64,000 nucleotides of DNA from Thermohahella caldifontis (GCF_041153465.1 NZ_CP154858.1:1922001-1986000), one strand, 5' to 3'; shown: positions 55,001-63,403, counted from the stretch's first letter. The notes: generated by a model from the letters alone, not told the origin. Program-made: numbers and translations.

Positions 55001-55310
55001 ATTCGGGCCGCCCCATGAGGTCATGGAGCGACCAGGCCATGACCTCCCGGGTCCAGCGTTCTCCGTCCGTCAGATCTGCGCAGAGACGACGCACCTGGCG
55101 CCACATGAAGCGGCTGGCCAGCGGAAAGTCATAGTTCATGGCAATGCCGTCGGCCTCGGCCAGATACAGGCTCAGCCAGTGCTGAACACCCGGATGCGGC
55201 ACGGCAATGGAAACAGGCGTCAGCGGGTGTGCGGCGGGCTGGTGGCGCAGATGGGCCACCAGTGTTTCTGCCAGATATTCAAGTCGGTTGCTGCTGTGAA
55301 GATGGAGCAT
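52080..55310 (-). CDS. recC: RecBCD exonuclease V gamma subunit RecC
   Basis: Chi-recognition subunit of RecBCD, 1076 residues (E. coli 1122), intact. It starts MLHLHSSNRLEYLAETLVAHL at an ATG at 55310; the longer frame upstream adds non-homologous sequence. Later blocks include NYDFPLASRFMWRQVRRLCADL, LFALHMLPPVWLELLDALAQ, DVVVMTPEIERYAPVVEAVFD and RVTFCSLVPLRSVPFRIVCLLGLSADSFPRNRPPLPFDKMA. It is the first gene of the recC-recB-recD operon; all three overlap by four bases, implying coupled translation and equal subunit supply. Confidence 0.95.
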   Translation of the reverse strand: MLHLHSSNRLEYLAETLVAHLRHQPAAHPLTPVSIAVPHPGVQHWLSLYLAEADGIAMNYDFPLASRFMWRQVRRLCADLTDGERWTREVMAWSLHDLMGRPEWASDPVFEVPRRYIERTRSAGGRYQLAAEIADLFEQYLMYRPDMLRKWQAGEDPNDWQACLWRALAGGETTPVDQLHAALEAARGRPAGMSADTLRLFALHMLPPVWLELLDALAQTQDVHVYVLNPSEAWWGDLRSRRQQLGEAARALRLGQPVTPPDTETLSLQEGHPLLAQLGRQGQAWLNSLAERDTGSGQQVWVEPQASHTLAALQGSLLTLEPERARTGQMDGSFQIVSAHSPLREVQALHDWLLARFEADPTLKPRDVVVMTPEIERYAPVVEAVFDLTGSTQDTRLPATLSDRRAADADPLIRAFLALLSLPESRLERGWVLDQMRLPAARSRWGWGEDALQRIEQWMDQAAIYRGLDAEHLRSQGLPPRDQFTWLQGLRRLLLGAVMGDAPVVLEGAQLVTVPDVPDAEALSLAGKVMQFIDHLQAARRALCQERTAEAWSVLLLETLQDLYAETPDTGASWQQIRDALRAWVQAVQRAGVSAPLPLAVVRAALRRSLGDHQVQGGYLAGRVTFCSLVPLRSVPFRIVCLLGLSADSFPRNRPPLPFDKMAEAPRWGDRSRRDDDLYLFLESILSARDGLYLSYVGRSIRDDSVCEPAWPLKTLMDVVGIERPVQLPLQPFDPAHYTPGAPLQSHDARWLKVAQHLSGIAEGEPPGEPESTPLQVRLPEVLTLDFIVKLLDDPVGQFARQVLGLKLDEVERDPEAEPFVLGGLEGWQIRDRWLRESLKAPDRLPELRKQVMYGGLLPASPDPEALLDTEIRVAEDMAQALRTAAGGHAPQWTERQVMLDNGHTLQVGFWKADKEIFLASPSRLKGKHRVQARLLARILKAAGEDDLANAGIRVLGRAGDKVDEYSCPPVNLSGPQALELLNRLVDLLHVFWSAPVPLPLDAWFNEQKRDGLKALDVPATWEKWWMASEGWSDNSRPNGEKMPYALFWSVRPDWQDDWAQVLASLWTLFSEGDSQ

Positions 55311-55453
55311 GGGTGCGGCTGATCCTTCAGTACGTGACTCCCTAAGCTTGCCACAGCTTTGCGCCACCTGCCTACCCGAAAAATTTTTCAGGCGCGCTGC
55401 GTTGCATGGCCGCAATCCTTTCCGCTATAATCGCTGCCCGTTCACACGAATGT

Positions 55454-55530
55454 GCGCCCGTAGCTCAGCTGGATAGAGCGTTGCCCTCCGGAGGCAAAGG
55501 CCAGAGGTTCGAATCCTCTCGGGCGCGCCA
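55454..55530 (+). tRNA. tRNA-Arg (anticodon CCG)
   Basis: A 77-base cloverleaf: acceptor GCGCCCG/CGGGCGC, D-loop AGCTGGATA, anticodon stem TTGCC/GGCAA around loop CTCCGGA (anticodon CCG, reading CGG), T-loop TTCGAAT, and encoded CCA at 55528-55530. Confidence 0.97.
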
Positions 55531-55692
55531 TCTTATTCTCCTCCCCCAAGCCACATCGTTCAGATCAAACCCGCCTGCAATGCGGTCCGCCTGCGTTGTG
55601 TTCCGGTGGTTTTTGCACTCGGGCGCAGTGTGACTCACTGCTGAAGCCATACAACCGGCCCGCTTGAAAATCGGGAGGCGGAACTTTTATGA

Positions 55693-55706
55693 TGTAAGCG
55701 CTTTCA
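55693..55706 (+). promoter_or_regulatory. LacI-family operator 1
   Basis: TGTAAGCGCTTTCA, a near-palindrome centred on GC with the CG-containing core usual for LacI/GalR regulators. It lies 64 bases before the regulator start and 44 bases from a second copy. Confidence 0.75.
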
Positions 55707-55736
55707 TTCGACCCCAAAATCGTTTAGAGTTGTTCG

Positions 55737-55750
55737 TGTAAACGCTTTCA
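55737..55750 (+). promoter_or_regulatory. LacI-family operator 2
   Basis: TGTAAACGCTTTCA, differing from operator 1 at one position. It ends 19 bases before the regulator ATG. Centre-to-centre distance to operator 1 is 44 bases, about four helical turns, so two dimers would sit on the same DNA face. Confidence 0.75.
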
Positions 55751-55769
55751 AGCAGAACGAAAAGAACTG

Positions 55770-56771
55770 ATGACAACGATCAAAGAAGTCGCCATCCGGG
55801 CGGGTGTCTCACAGGCAACCGTCTCCAGAGTGCTGAACGGCAATACCCGCGTTTCGGATATCAACCGTCAGCGCGTACTGGATGCCGTCGAGGCACTGGG
55901 TTATCGTCCGAATGCCTTCGCCAAGTCACTGGTCACACGCCGGTCACATAGCGCCGGCATGGTCGTCGGAACCTTGGGCGGCCCCTTCTATGGTGAAATC
56001 ATGCATCACGCAGAGAGCGTGCTGCGCGAGGCAGGGATTCATCTGTTTGTGACCGCCGGCAACGACCATCTTGAGGAAGAAAAGCAGGCCATCCGCTTCC
56101 TGCAGGAACGCCGTTGTGATGCCCTGATCCTGCATGTCAACGAAGTTCCGAATGCCTATCTTGCCCGCCTGGCAGATGAAGGCACCCCCTTGGTCATCAT
56201 CAACCGGTTTGTCGAACCCCTGGCCGATACCTGCATCTGGCTGGACAACGAAAAGGGCGGTTATCTGGCCACCCGCCATCTGCTGGAATTGGGGCATACC
56301 CGCATCGCCTGCATCGCGGGCCCCGCTGACAAGTCGGACTCCAACGAACGTATCGCAGGCTTCCGGCGGGCGCTGATGGAAGCGGAAGTCCCCTGGAATC
56401 CGCAATGGCTGGTACACGGACATTACGCCGATGGCGGCGGCTATGTACCCGCACAGGCGCTCATGGCAAGGGATGACACTTTTACGGCTGTATTCTGTGC
56501 CAACGATTTCATTGCGGTCAGTGCCATTGAGGCATTCCGCAATGCCGGCAAGTCTGTCCCGGATGACATTTCCGTGGTGGGCTTTGACGATGTGATGTTC
56601 GCACGTCACGTCATTCCCCGCCTGACTACGATACACTTCCCCGTGAAGGAAATGGGGCTGCGGGCAGGCAGGCTGGCACTTGAAAGAATGCAAGGAAAGG
56701 GTCGCGGCGTCGTTGAAGGGCGTCTGCGTCCCGCACTTGTAGTCAGGGAGTCCACCCGGCCTCCCCGGTAA
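55770..56771 (+). CDS. LacI-family repressor of the sugar operon
   Basis: A 333-residue regulator. The N-terminal helix-turn-helix is TIKEVAIRAGVSQATVSRVLNGNTRVSDINRQRVLDAVEALGYRPN with the YRPNAFAKSL hinge. The rest is a periplasmic-binding-like ligand domain (AGMVVGTLGGPFYGEIMHHAESVLREAGIHL; CIAGPADKSDSNERIAGFRRAL; DDISVVGFDDVMFARHVIPRLTTIHFP). The inducer is probably the imported sugar or its product. Two operators before the gene suggest self-control, and the five transport and hydrolysis genes follow on the same strand starting 26 bases later. Confidence 0.92.
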   Translation: MTTIKEVAIRAGVSQATVSRVLNGNTRVSDINRQRVLDAVEALGYRPNAFAKSLVTRRSHSAGMVVGTLGGPFYGEIMHHAESVLREAGIHLFVTAGNDHLEEEKQAIRFLQERRCDALILHVNEVPNAYLARLADEGTPLVIINRFVEPLADTCIWLDNEKGGYLATRHLLELGHTRIACIAGPADKSDSNERIAGFRRALMEAEVPWNPQWLVHGHYADGGGYVPAQALMARDDTFTAVFCANDFIAVSAIEAFRNAGKSVPDDISVVGFDDVMFARHVIPRLTTIHFPVKEMGLRAGRLALERMQGKGRGVVEGRLRPALVVRESTRPPR

Positions 56772-56797
56772 CCCCCAAAAACAACTGGAGAGACACA

Positions 56798-58042
56798 ATG
56801 ATAAGAAAACTTGCTTTGGGACTGACACTGGCAAGCCTGACGGCACTGTCCCCCGTCCACGCCGAGACCAAGATCCGTTTCGACGGCTTTCCGGATTTTG
56901 ACAGCAGCCTGAAAAAAATCCTCCCCGAGTTCAGGAAGGCGCACCCTGATATTGAGGTGGACTACCTGATGAACAACTGGGGCGATCACCATAACAAGCT
57001 CACGACCAACCTGGCCACGGGTTCAGGTGCGGGTGATGTGGTTGTGGTGGATGTCGCCAAAATCGGAGCTTTTGCCCAGTCGGGCGGCCTGGTCAACCTA
57101 TCGAAAACCTTTAACGCCGATCAGTATGAAAGCGATTTCGCGCCTTATGCGTGGGCACAGGGCCAGGACGACAAGGGTGACCAGTATGGTATCCCCGTGG
57201 ACCTCGGACCCGGCGTCATGTACTACCGTCATGACGTGGCCCGGAAAATGGGCGTGGACATGAACGAAGTGATCAAGAGCTGGGACAGCTATATTGATTA
57301 CGGCAAAAAGCTGAAGAAGGAAGGCATCTATCTGATTGCCAGTGCGGCAGATGTGGCTGAAGCCATTATCATGACGACAGTTGAAGAAGGCAACGGTATC
57401 TATTTTGATGCCAAGGGCAACTCGCTGATCACATCAGACCGCTTTGTCCGCGCCTTTGAAACGGCGAAGAAGATCCGCGACCTGGGTCTTGACGCCCGAA
57501 TCAGCTCCTGGACCAATGAATGGTATGAATCCTTCAAGACCGGCACTGTTGCTACCCAGCTTTCCGGAGCCTGGCTGCTGGGGCATCTGAAGAACTGGAT
57601 TGCGCCGCAGACTGCCGGAAAATGGCGCGTCAGCAATCTGCCTGATGGCATCTATGGCAGCTGGGGCGGATCTTTCCTCGCCATTCCCAAGCAAAGCCAG
57701 CACAAGAAGGAAGCCTGGGAGCTCATCCGGTTCATGACGCTCAATCCCGAGATTCAGTTGCTCGCCTTCCGGACCATTGCCGCATTCCCGTCCAATGTGA
57801 ATACCTATAGCGACCCGATGTTTGATGAGCCCATCGAGTTTCTCGGTGGCCAGAAAGCGCGGCGCCTCTTCGCCGAGATCGCACAGAAGGTCAGACCCGT
57901 GAAACCGGCCAAAGGTGATCATATCGCCCGCTCCATGGTCTTCGACAACGCACTCATGGAAGTGCTGGACAACGGCCGTGATGTGAAGGAAGCGCTTCAG
58001 GACGCCGAGCGTCTGCTCAAGCGCCGCCTGCGTGCGCTGTGA
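56798..58042 (+). CDS. Sugar ABC transporter substrate-binding protein
   Basis: A 414-residue periplasmic protein of the family-1 (SBP_bac_1) sugar binders. Signal peptide MIRKLALGLTLASLTALSPVHA. The mature protein reads TKIRFDGFPDFDSSLKKILPEFRKAHPDIEVDYLMNNWGDHHNKL, and GTVATQLSGAWLLGHLKNW and GSWGGSFLAIPKQSQHKKEAWELIRFM match the second lobe. GGAGAG precedes the ATG. The neighbouring beta-glucosidase suggests a beta-linked oligosaccharide (such as cellobiose or a laminari-oligosaccharide) as ligand. Confidence 0.92.
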   Translation: MIRKLALGLTLASLTALSPVHAETKIRFDGFPDFDSSLKKILPEFRKAHPDIEVDYLMNNWGDHHNKLTTNLATGSGAGDVVVVDVAKIGAFAQSGGLVNLSKTFNADQYESDFAPYAWAQGQDDKGDQYGIPVDLGPGVMYYRHDVARKMGVDMNEVIKSWDSYIDYGKKLKKEGIYLIASAADVAEAIIMTTVEEGNGIYFDAKGNSLITSDRFVRAFETAKKIRDLGLDARISSWTNEWYESFKTGTVATQLSGAWLLGHLKNWIAPQTAGKWRVSNLPDGIYGSWGGSFLAIPKQSQHKKEAWELIRFMTLNPEIQLLAFRTIAAFPSNVNTYSDPMFDEPIEFLGGQKARRLFAEIAQKVRPVKPAKGDHIARSMVFDNALMEVLDNGRDVKEALQDAERLLKRRLRAL

Positions 58043-58054
58043 TTGCCGCAATTC

Positions 58055-58074
58055 CGGGGATCTTCGGATCCCCG
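58055..58074 (+). other. Stem-loop between binding-protein and permease genes
   Basis: Perfect 8-bp stem CGGGGATC / GATCCCCG capped by TTCG, 12 bases after the binding-protein stop, without a T-run. Such hairpins between the first and second genes of ABC operons commonly protect the 5' part of the message and give excess binding protein. Confidence 0.7.
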
Positions 58075-58107
58075 TTCTGTTGGACCTGCTGACCTGCGAG
58101 AATCGCC

Positions 58108-59112
58108 ATGACTGCAACGCTTGAGTCTCTCGACAAGACATCCGCCGGGCCCCGTCCTCTTGGCCGGATCTGGCGTCTGTTCAATCCGCCAAGGGGTTCC
58201 GCGCCCTACCTGTTTCTGATGCCCTATATCCTGCTGTTTCTGATGTTCGGGGTGTTTCCCTTGCTGTTCTCGGTTTACCTGTCGTTCCATGTCTGGAATC
58301 CCATCAAGGGGCTGGACTCGATGGAATACACCGGCCTGGAGAACTACGCGCTTGCGCTCGGAGATCCGGTATTGTGGAAATCCCTCTACAACACTGTCTG
58401 GCTCGCCATTGTATCCGGTGCCGCCCAGCATCTGGTCGCCATACCCGTGGCCTGCATTCTGGTGGGTCTTGGCGAGCGTCTGCGACAGTGGCTGACATCC
58501 GCCTATTTCGTACCTTACGTCACTTCGACAGTGGCCGTTTCCCTGGTGTTCTTCAACATGTATTCGCCCAACACGGGCATCATCAACAAGACGCTGATGG
58601 CACTTTCCGACTCGGATCTGTTCGGCTGGGCATTTGCCTGGGTGAAAGAAGTGATGCCCCTGCGCTGGCTGGAAGATGCGTTTCTCGTCAAGCCGGCCGT
58701 TGCCTTCGTGGTGTTCTGGAAGTATACCGGTTTCAACATTGTACTGTATTGCACCGGCCTGATGGCCATCCCCCGCGATCTCTATGAGGCGGCACGCGTG
58801 GATGGTGCCAGCACCTTCAGACGTTTCTGGCATATTTCCCTGCCTCTGTTGCGTCCGTTCATCTTTTTTGCAGTCACACTGACCATCATTGGCAACCTGC
58901 AGCTCTTCGAAGAGCCTTTCATCCTGACACGGGGTACCGGCGGCGTCAGCCATTCCGCCATGACCATCTCCATGTATCTCTTCCAGATTGGCTGGGAGTA
59001 TCTGGACATGGGTGTGGCCTCAGCCATTGCATGGATGCTCTTCATCCTCATCGGCATCCTCACGGGCATCCACTTCAAGTTGTTTGGTCGCTCTGGCCTG
59101 GGAGAACACTGA
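58108..59112 (+). CDS. Sugar ABC transporter permease (MalF-like)
   Basis: A 334-residue inner-membrane protein with about six spans, first YLFLMPYILLFLMFGVFPLLFSVYLSF. The EAA loop that contacts the ATPase is YEAARVDGASTFRRFWHISLPLLRP. It has the CUT1-type layout for oligosaccharide importers. GAGAA precedes the ATG. It is followed one base after its stop by the second permease gene, so the two are made together. Confidence 0.93.
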   Translation: MTATLESLDKTSAGPRPLGRIWRLFNPPRGSAPYLFLMPYILLFLMFGVFPLLFSVYLSFHVWNPIKGLDSMEYTGLENYALALGDPVLWKSLYNTVWLAIVSGAAQHLVAIPVACILVGLGERLRQWLTSAYFVPYVTSTVAVSLVFFNMYSPNTGIINKTLMALSDSDLFGWAFAWVKEVMPLRWLEDAFLVKPAVAFVVFWKYTGFNIVLYCTGLMAIPRDLYEAARVDGASTFRRFWHISLPLLRPFIFFAVTLTIIGNLQLFEEPFILTRGTGGVSHSAMTISMYLFQIGWEYLDMGVASAIAWMLFILIGILTGIHFKLFGRSGLGEH

Positions 59113-59113
59113 C

Positions 59114-59968
59114 ATGAAAACCCTGTTCGAATCCCTGACACCCTGGCTGATCCGTGCCACCATGCTTGGACTCATGGCACTGCTGATCATCTCCGCCCTG
59201 ATGACCGTCTTTCCGTTTCTGTGGTCGGCCATTCTGTCCACTCACAGCCGGGAAATGATCTTCAGCACGGACATCATTCTTACTCCCGGCAATGCGCTGC
59301 AGGCCAACTATGACAAGCTGATGGAAATCATGCCCTTCTGGCAGGCCATGTTCAACAGCTTCTATGTCGCCCTTCTCGGGACGGCTGTATCCCTGATGTT
59401 TTGCAGCATGGGCGGCTATGCCTTCGCGGTATACCGGTTCAAGGGAAAGAATCTGCTGTTCGGAGTGCTGGTCGGTTCCATGATGGTGCCGCCTGTTCTG
59501 GGGCTGATTCCCTACTATCTGACGGTCAAGTTTCTGGGGCTCATGGATACTCACCTGGCCGTCTGGCTGCCATTCACCGCGACACCATTCTGCATTTTCC
59601 TGGTGCGCCAGTATGTCGTGGCATCAATCCCGAAAGAACTGCTGGAGTCAGCCCGAATGGATGGTGCCGGCGAATTCCTGACTTACTGGAAAATTGCGCT
59701 GCCGCTCATGCGCCCGGTCCTTGCGACCGTCGGAATCGTCCAGTTTGTGTTTTTCTGGAACAACTTCATCAACCCGCTGGTTGTGCTGAACAGCACGGAA
59801 AACTATGTGATTACCCTGGCCCTGCGCAGTGTTCAGAACCTGCCCAACACCCCCTGGGGTGCCGTGATGCTCGGAACCACCATTTCCATGCTGCCCATTC
59901 TGGCTTTCTATCTGTTCTCTTCGCGCCAGATCATTTCCGGCATGACCAGCGGAGCGGTAAAAGGTTAA
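59114..59968 (+). CDS. Sugar ABC transporter permease (MalG-like)
   Basis: A 284-residue permease. ATG at 59114 has GGAGA inside the preceding gene's end; the longer open frame is in the wrong register for translation. Six helices; the EAA loop is ELLESARMDGAGEFLTYWKIALPLMRP. A membrane-adjacent VVLNSTENYVITLALRSVQ matches MalG-type permeases. Forms a heterodimer with the upstream permease. Confidence 0.93.
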   Translation: MKTLFESLTPWLIRATMLGLMALLIISALMTVFPFLWSAILSTHSREMIFSTDIILTPGNALQANYDKLMEIMPFWQAMFNSFYVALLGTAVSLMFCSMGGYAFAVYRFKGKNLLFGVLVGSMMVPPVLGLIPYYLTVKFLGLMDTHLAVWLPFTATPFCIFLVRQYVVASIPKELLESARMDGAGEFLTYWKIALPLMRPVLATVGIVQFVFFWNNFINPLVVLNSTENYVITLALRSVQNLPNTPWGAVMLGTTISMLPILAFYLFSSRQIISGMTSGAVKG

Positions 59969-59988
59969 TCATCCAAAAGGAAGACTGA

Positions 59989-61335
59989 ATGACATATGAT
60001 CTGACACCTGCCACACGGCATTTGCCGGAAAATTTCACCTTTGGCGTCGCAACAGCGGCCTTTCAGATCGAAGGTGCTTCCCATGAAGGAGGTCGCACCG
60101 ATTCCATCTGGGACGTGTTCTGCCGGACGCCCGGCAAGGTGAAAAACGGGGATACGGGTGACGTCGCCTGCGACCACTATCATCGCTGGCCTCAGGACCT
60201 GGATCTCATCCGCGAACTGGGCTTCGACGCCTACCGGTTCTCCGTGTCCTGGGCACGGGTGATGCCAGAACCCGGCGTGATCAATCCGGAAGGACTGAAG
60301 TTCTACAAACAACTGGTCGACGGTTTGCGCGAGCGCGGCATTTCTCCCTGGGTGACACTCTATCACTGGGACATGCCTCAGTGGCTGGAAGACCGCGGGG
60401 GATGGCTGAACCGGGAATCAGCCTGGTTCTTTGCCGACTACGTGCAGGCCGTTGCCGAAAGCATCGGTCAGAATGTGGATGGCTGGTGTACGCTCAACGA
60501 ACCTTTCTGTGCAGCCTATCTGGGCTATCGCTGGGGCATCCATGCACCGGGCAAGACAGGTCTGGCTAACGGCCTGGCAGCGGCACACCACCTCTTGCTG
60601 GCCCATGGCCTGGCCGTGCCACGACTGCGCACCGCGTCACCGGATGCCAAAGTAGGGATCACACTCAACTTCACCCCCGGATTCCCGCTCTCTCCGGCGG
60701 ATCAGGCCGCTTGCGAGATCTATAACGAAGACTCGGGCTACTGGTTTCTGGAGCCCCTGATGACCGGCCACTACCCCACCGTAACCGCCCGGCTTCATGA
60801 ACCGGCCATGCCTCTGATCGTGGAGGGTGACCTGGAACTGATGCAGGCGCCGCTGGACTTTCTGGGAGTGAACTACTACACCCGGCACCTGATCCGCCGC
60901 AACCGCAATGGCGACGTTCCCTATGATGTGGTACCTGCAACCGAGGCAGGTGGTGAACTCACCGACATCGGCTGGGAGATCTGGCCGCAGGCGCTGACCG
61001 CGCTTCTGACCGATCTGGATGCCCGCTATGACCTGCCCCCCATCTATATTACGGAAAACGGCGCAGCGACAGCCGATCAGCCGGAAAACGGCATCGTTAA
61101 TGATGATCAGCGCTGCCGCTACTACATCAGTCATCTGCAGGCGGTGGGCGAAGCCGTCAGGAAGGGAGTGGATGTACGTGGCTATTTCTGCTGGAGCCTG
61201 ATGGACAACTTCGAGTGGGCTGAAGGTTACACCAAGCGCTTTGGTCTGGTGTACGTGGATTATGAAACTCAGGCCCGCATTCCCAAAACCAGTGCGCACA
61301 TGTTTGCGCGCTATCTGAATCAGCGACCCAAGTAA
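59989..61335 (+). CDS. GH1 beta-glucosidase
   Basis: A 448-residue cytosolic glycoside hydrolase, usual length for the family. LPENFTFGVATAAFQIEGA begins the barrel. The acid/base glutamate is in TLNEPFC and the nucleophile in YITENGAA; the substrate-binding ENGIVNDDQR and WSLMDNFEWAEGYTKRFGLVYVDYETQ are intact. It has no signal peptide, so it acts on sugar imported by the flanking transporter. AAGGA precedes the ATG. Substrate class (glucose versus other beta-linked unit) is inferred. Confidence 0.94.
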   Translation: MTYDLTPATRHLPENFTFGVATAAFQIEGASHEGGRTDSIWDVFCRTPGKVKNGDTGDVACDHYHRWPQDLDLIRELGFDAYRFSVSWARVMPEPGVINPEGLKFYKQLVDGLRERGISPWVTLYHWDMPQWLEDRGGWLNRESAWFFADYVQAVAESIGQNVDGWCTLNEPFCAAYLGYRWGIHAPGKTGLANGLAAAHHLLLAHGLAVPRLRTASPDAKVGITLNFTPGFPLSPADQAACEIYNEDSGYWFLEPLMTGHYPTVTARLHEPAMPLIVEGDLELMQAPLDFLGVNYYTRHLIRRNRNGDVPYDVVPATEAGGELTDIGWEIWPQALTALLTDLDARYDLPPIYITENGAATADQPENGIVNDDQRCRYYISHLQAVGEAVRKGVDVRGYFCWSLMDNFEWAEGYTKRFGLVYVDYETQARIPKTSAHMFARYLNQRPK

Positions 61336-61347
61336 CGGAGAAATATC

Positions 61348-62474
61348 ATGTCCCGCGTGGAGTACAAGAACATTACGAAAGCATTCGGGGACACCGAAGT
61401 GGTTCGGAATTTTACCCTCAGCATTGATGACGGCGAGTTTGTGGTGCTGCTGGGCGAGTCAGGGTGTGGCAAATCCACCATCCTTCGCATTCTGGCGGGG
61501 CTGGAGACCCAGACGTCCGGTGATGTCTGCATCGGTGACCGCCTCGTCAATGATCTGGATCCCAAGGACCGCAATCTGGCCATGGTATTCCAGAGTTATG
61601 CCCTTTATCCGCACATGACCGTGTACGAAAATATCGCCTTCGGCCTGAAAATGAAAGGATACGAGAAGGACGAAATCGACAGGAAAGTCTTGTGGGCCGC
61701 CAAGATGTTGCGCCTTGAGCACCTGCTGGACCGAAAGCCGAAAGCGTTGTCAGGCGGCCAGCGCCAGCGTGTGGCCATGGGGCGAGCGATGGTACGCACA
61801 CCGGAGGTTTTCCTCTTTGACGAGCCTCTGTCAAATCTTGATGCCAAGCTGCGCACGGAGATGCGGCATGAAATCAAGCAGCTCCACCGGCAGCTTGGCA
61901 CGACGACCATTTACGTCACACACGACCAGATTGAGGCCATGACGCTGGCCGACCGGATCGTGGTGATGGAAAAGGGTGTCATCGCACAGGTGGGCTCTCC
62001 GGAACAGGTGTTCAATCACCCGGCCAATCTTTTTGTCGCCCAGTTCATCGGCTCACCCGCCATGAATATCTTCGACGCGCAGCTCTCCAAACTGGGTGGT
62101 TCCAACTGGACCATACAGGCGCCCGGATTCCAGTTGCCACTCCCCCCACGGTTCCAGGCCAACGCCCGGGCGCTGCAACGGGTCAAGGTCGGCATCCGCC
62201 CGTCTGACGTCAGCGTGCTCCCCCCGCAGATACTCAGCATCATGCCAGCCTCACGCAGTCCTTCCGGATTGTTGACCAGGAGCTTCTGGGTGCGTACATC
62301 AACCTGACGCTCAAGGCGGGGTCCGTGGAACTGCTCTGTGAAGCGCCCGGAGACATGCAGTTCGAGACCGGCAGCACTGTACAGGCATATCTGAACATGG
62401 ATGCTCTGCACGTTTTTGACGAAGCCACAGGCCGCAGTCTGAACCGGAACAATCCGGCAGCTCTGGCTGCCTGA
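61348..62474 (+). CDS. Sugar ABC transporter ATPase, MalK/UgpC-like (frame-shifted near end)
   Basis: ATP-binding subunit of the importer, about 375 residues once repaired. Walker A GESGCGKST, signature LSGGQRQRVAMGRAM, Walker B VFLFDEPLSNLDAKL and switch histidine in IYVTHDQIEAMT are intact, followed by the TOBE regulatory region (VKVGIRPSDVSVLPP). At a six-C run (62220-62225) the frame is lost. One extra C gives ADTQHHASLTQSFRIVDQEL, then AYINLTLKAGSVELLCEAPG, ending at a TGA at 62472-62474, the expected end of a MalK-type TOBE domain. GGAGAA precedes the ATG. Confidence 0.9.
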
Positions 62475-62479
62475 GATCA

Positions 62480-62516
62480 ACCGCCTTGTTTCGGAGCCAC
62501 ACCGATACAAGGCGGT
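62480..62516 (+). other. Inverted repeat after the sugar operon
   Basis: A perfect 10-bp stem ACCGCCTTGT / ACAAGGCGGT with a 17-base loop, starting 6 bases after the ATPase stop. There is no T-run, so it may stabilise the 3' end or act in Rho-dependent ending of the operon. Confidence 0.6.
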
Positions 62517-62885
62517 ACCGCCGTCATCACCAGCCGTCATTGATCCGGATGATGGCACGCCAGACGCGACCGATCAGCGGAGGAAACAGGCCCGGGAAGC
62601 ATATTGCGATGACGGAAAAGGCCAGGGGGTATCCAGACTGCCACTTCAAGCCGGGCCAGTATTTAGCACAACTTGCCGGCACATCAAAGCCAACTTCCGC
62701 GAGCGTCGGGATCCCACGCGTGAATAGCCCAAATACCACTCAGATCACTCTTTTCGACATACCGCGCATAACGGTATGGTAGCCGTGAGCAAAATTGTTA
62801 TACTTCTGGTGCAACCTGACAGGAAGCCAGGCAGTATCCGTCGGGGCATACATAAGCTCAATCAATCGATAAAAGGGAATAATTC
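62517..62885. other. Intergenic region before the DUF3015 gene
   Basis: No convincing gene. A 70-codon minus-strand frame (62527-62739) ends with a hydrophobic segment (WPGLKWQSGYPLAFSVIAICF) that faintly recalls the C-terminus of CorA magnesium channels; it lacks the GMN signature and a clear start, and may be a remnant or chance. Confidence 0.4.
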
Positions 62886-63359
62886 ATGAAAAAACTGATT
62901 CTGGGCGCCGCACTGGTAGCCGCACCTTTCTTCGCCTCTGCCCATCCGGCCGGCTGTGGTCTGGGTACCGCCGTGGTTTTCAAGAACCCGCAAAGCTGGG
63001 TTGAGCACGTTCTGGCAGCCACGACCAACGGCACATCAGGCAACCAGACTTTCGGCATGACCTCCGGCACCCTGGGCTGTGAAGATGCCGGTGGCCCGCT
63101 GGCCGCACGCGTGGGCGAATTCCTCAACAGCAACCTGGACCAACTGGCCATGGACTCTGCCGCTGGGGAAGGTGAATCCCTTGCCGCGCTGGCCGAACTG
63201 ATTGGCATCCAGCAGCAGGATGAAGGCCTGTTCAAGGCACAGGTCAAGGCCAACTTTGATCGCATTTTCTCCAGCGAGCGCACCAACTCTGGCGATGTCT
63301 ATGATGCGCTGGTCGGTGTTCTGAGCAGTGATGCACGTCTTGCCAAGTATCTTGGCTGA
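62886..63359 (+). CDS. DUF3015 family secreted protein
   Basis: A 157-residue periplasmic protein with signal peptide MKKLILGAALVAAPFFASA. The mature protein begins HPAGCGLGTAVVFKN and contains the family's conserved TTNGTSGNQTFGMTSGTLGC, with two cysteines likely to pair. The rest is helical (LNSNLDQLAMDSAAGEGESLAALAELI). Function is unknown. AAGGGAAT precedes the ATG, and a strong terminator follows at 63382-63403, so it is a single-gene unit. Family members often adjoin a DUF4105 protein, as here. Confidence 0.9.
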   Translation: MKKLILGAALVAAPFFASAHPAGCGLGTAVVFKNPQSWVEHVLAATTNGTSGNQTFGMTSGTLGCEDAGGPLAARVGEFLNSNLDQLAMDSAAGEGESLAALAELIGIQQQDEGLFKAQVKANFDRIFSSERTNSGDVYDALVGVLSSDARLAKYLG

Positions 63360-63381
63360 GCGGTCCAGCTGAACCACATGG

Positions 63382-63403
63382 GGGGTGCACTGCACCCCTT
63401 TTT
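63382..63403 (+). terminator. Rho-independent terminator of the DUF3015 gene
   Basis: GGGGTGC / GCACCCC stem with an ACT loop and T5. Confidence 0.9.

Noticed and set aside
62527..62739. CorA-like C-terminal fragment
   Set aside because: Only a few residues (LKW, GYP) match and the GMN motif is absent, so it is not called as a gene.
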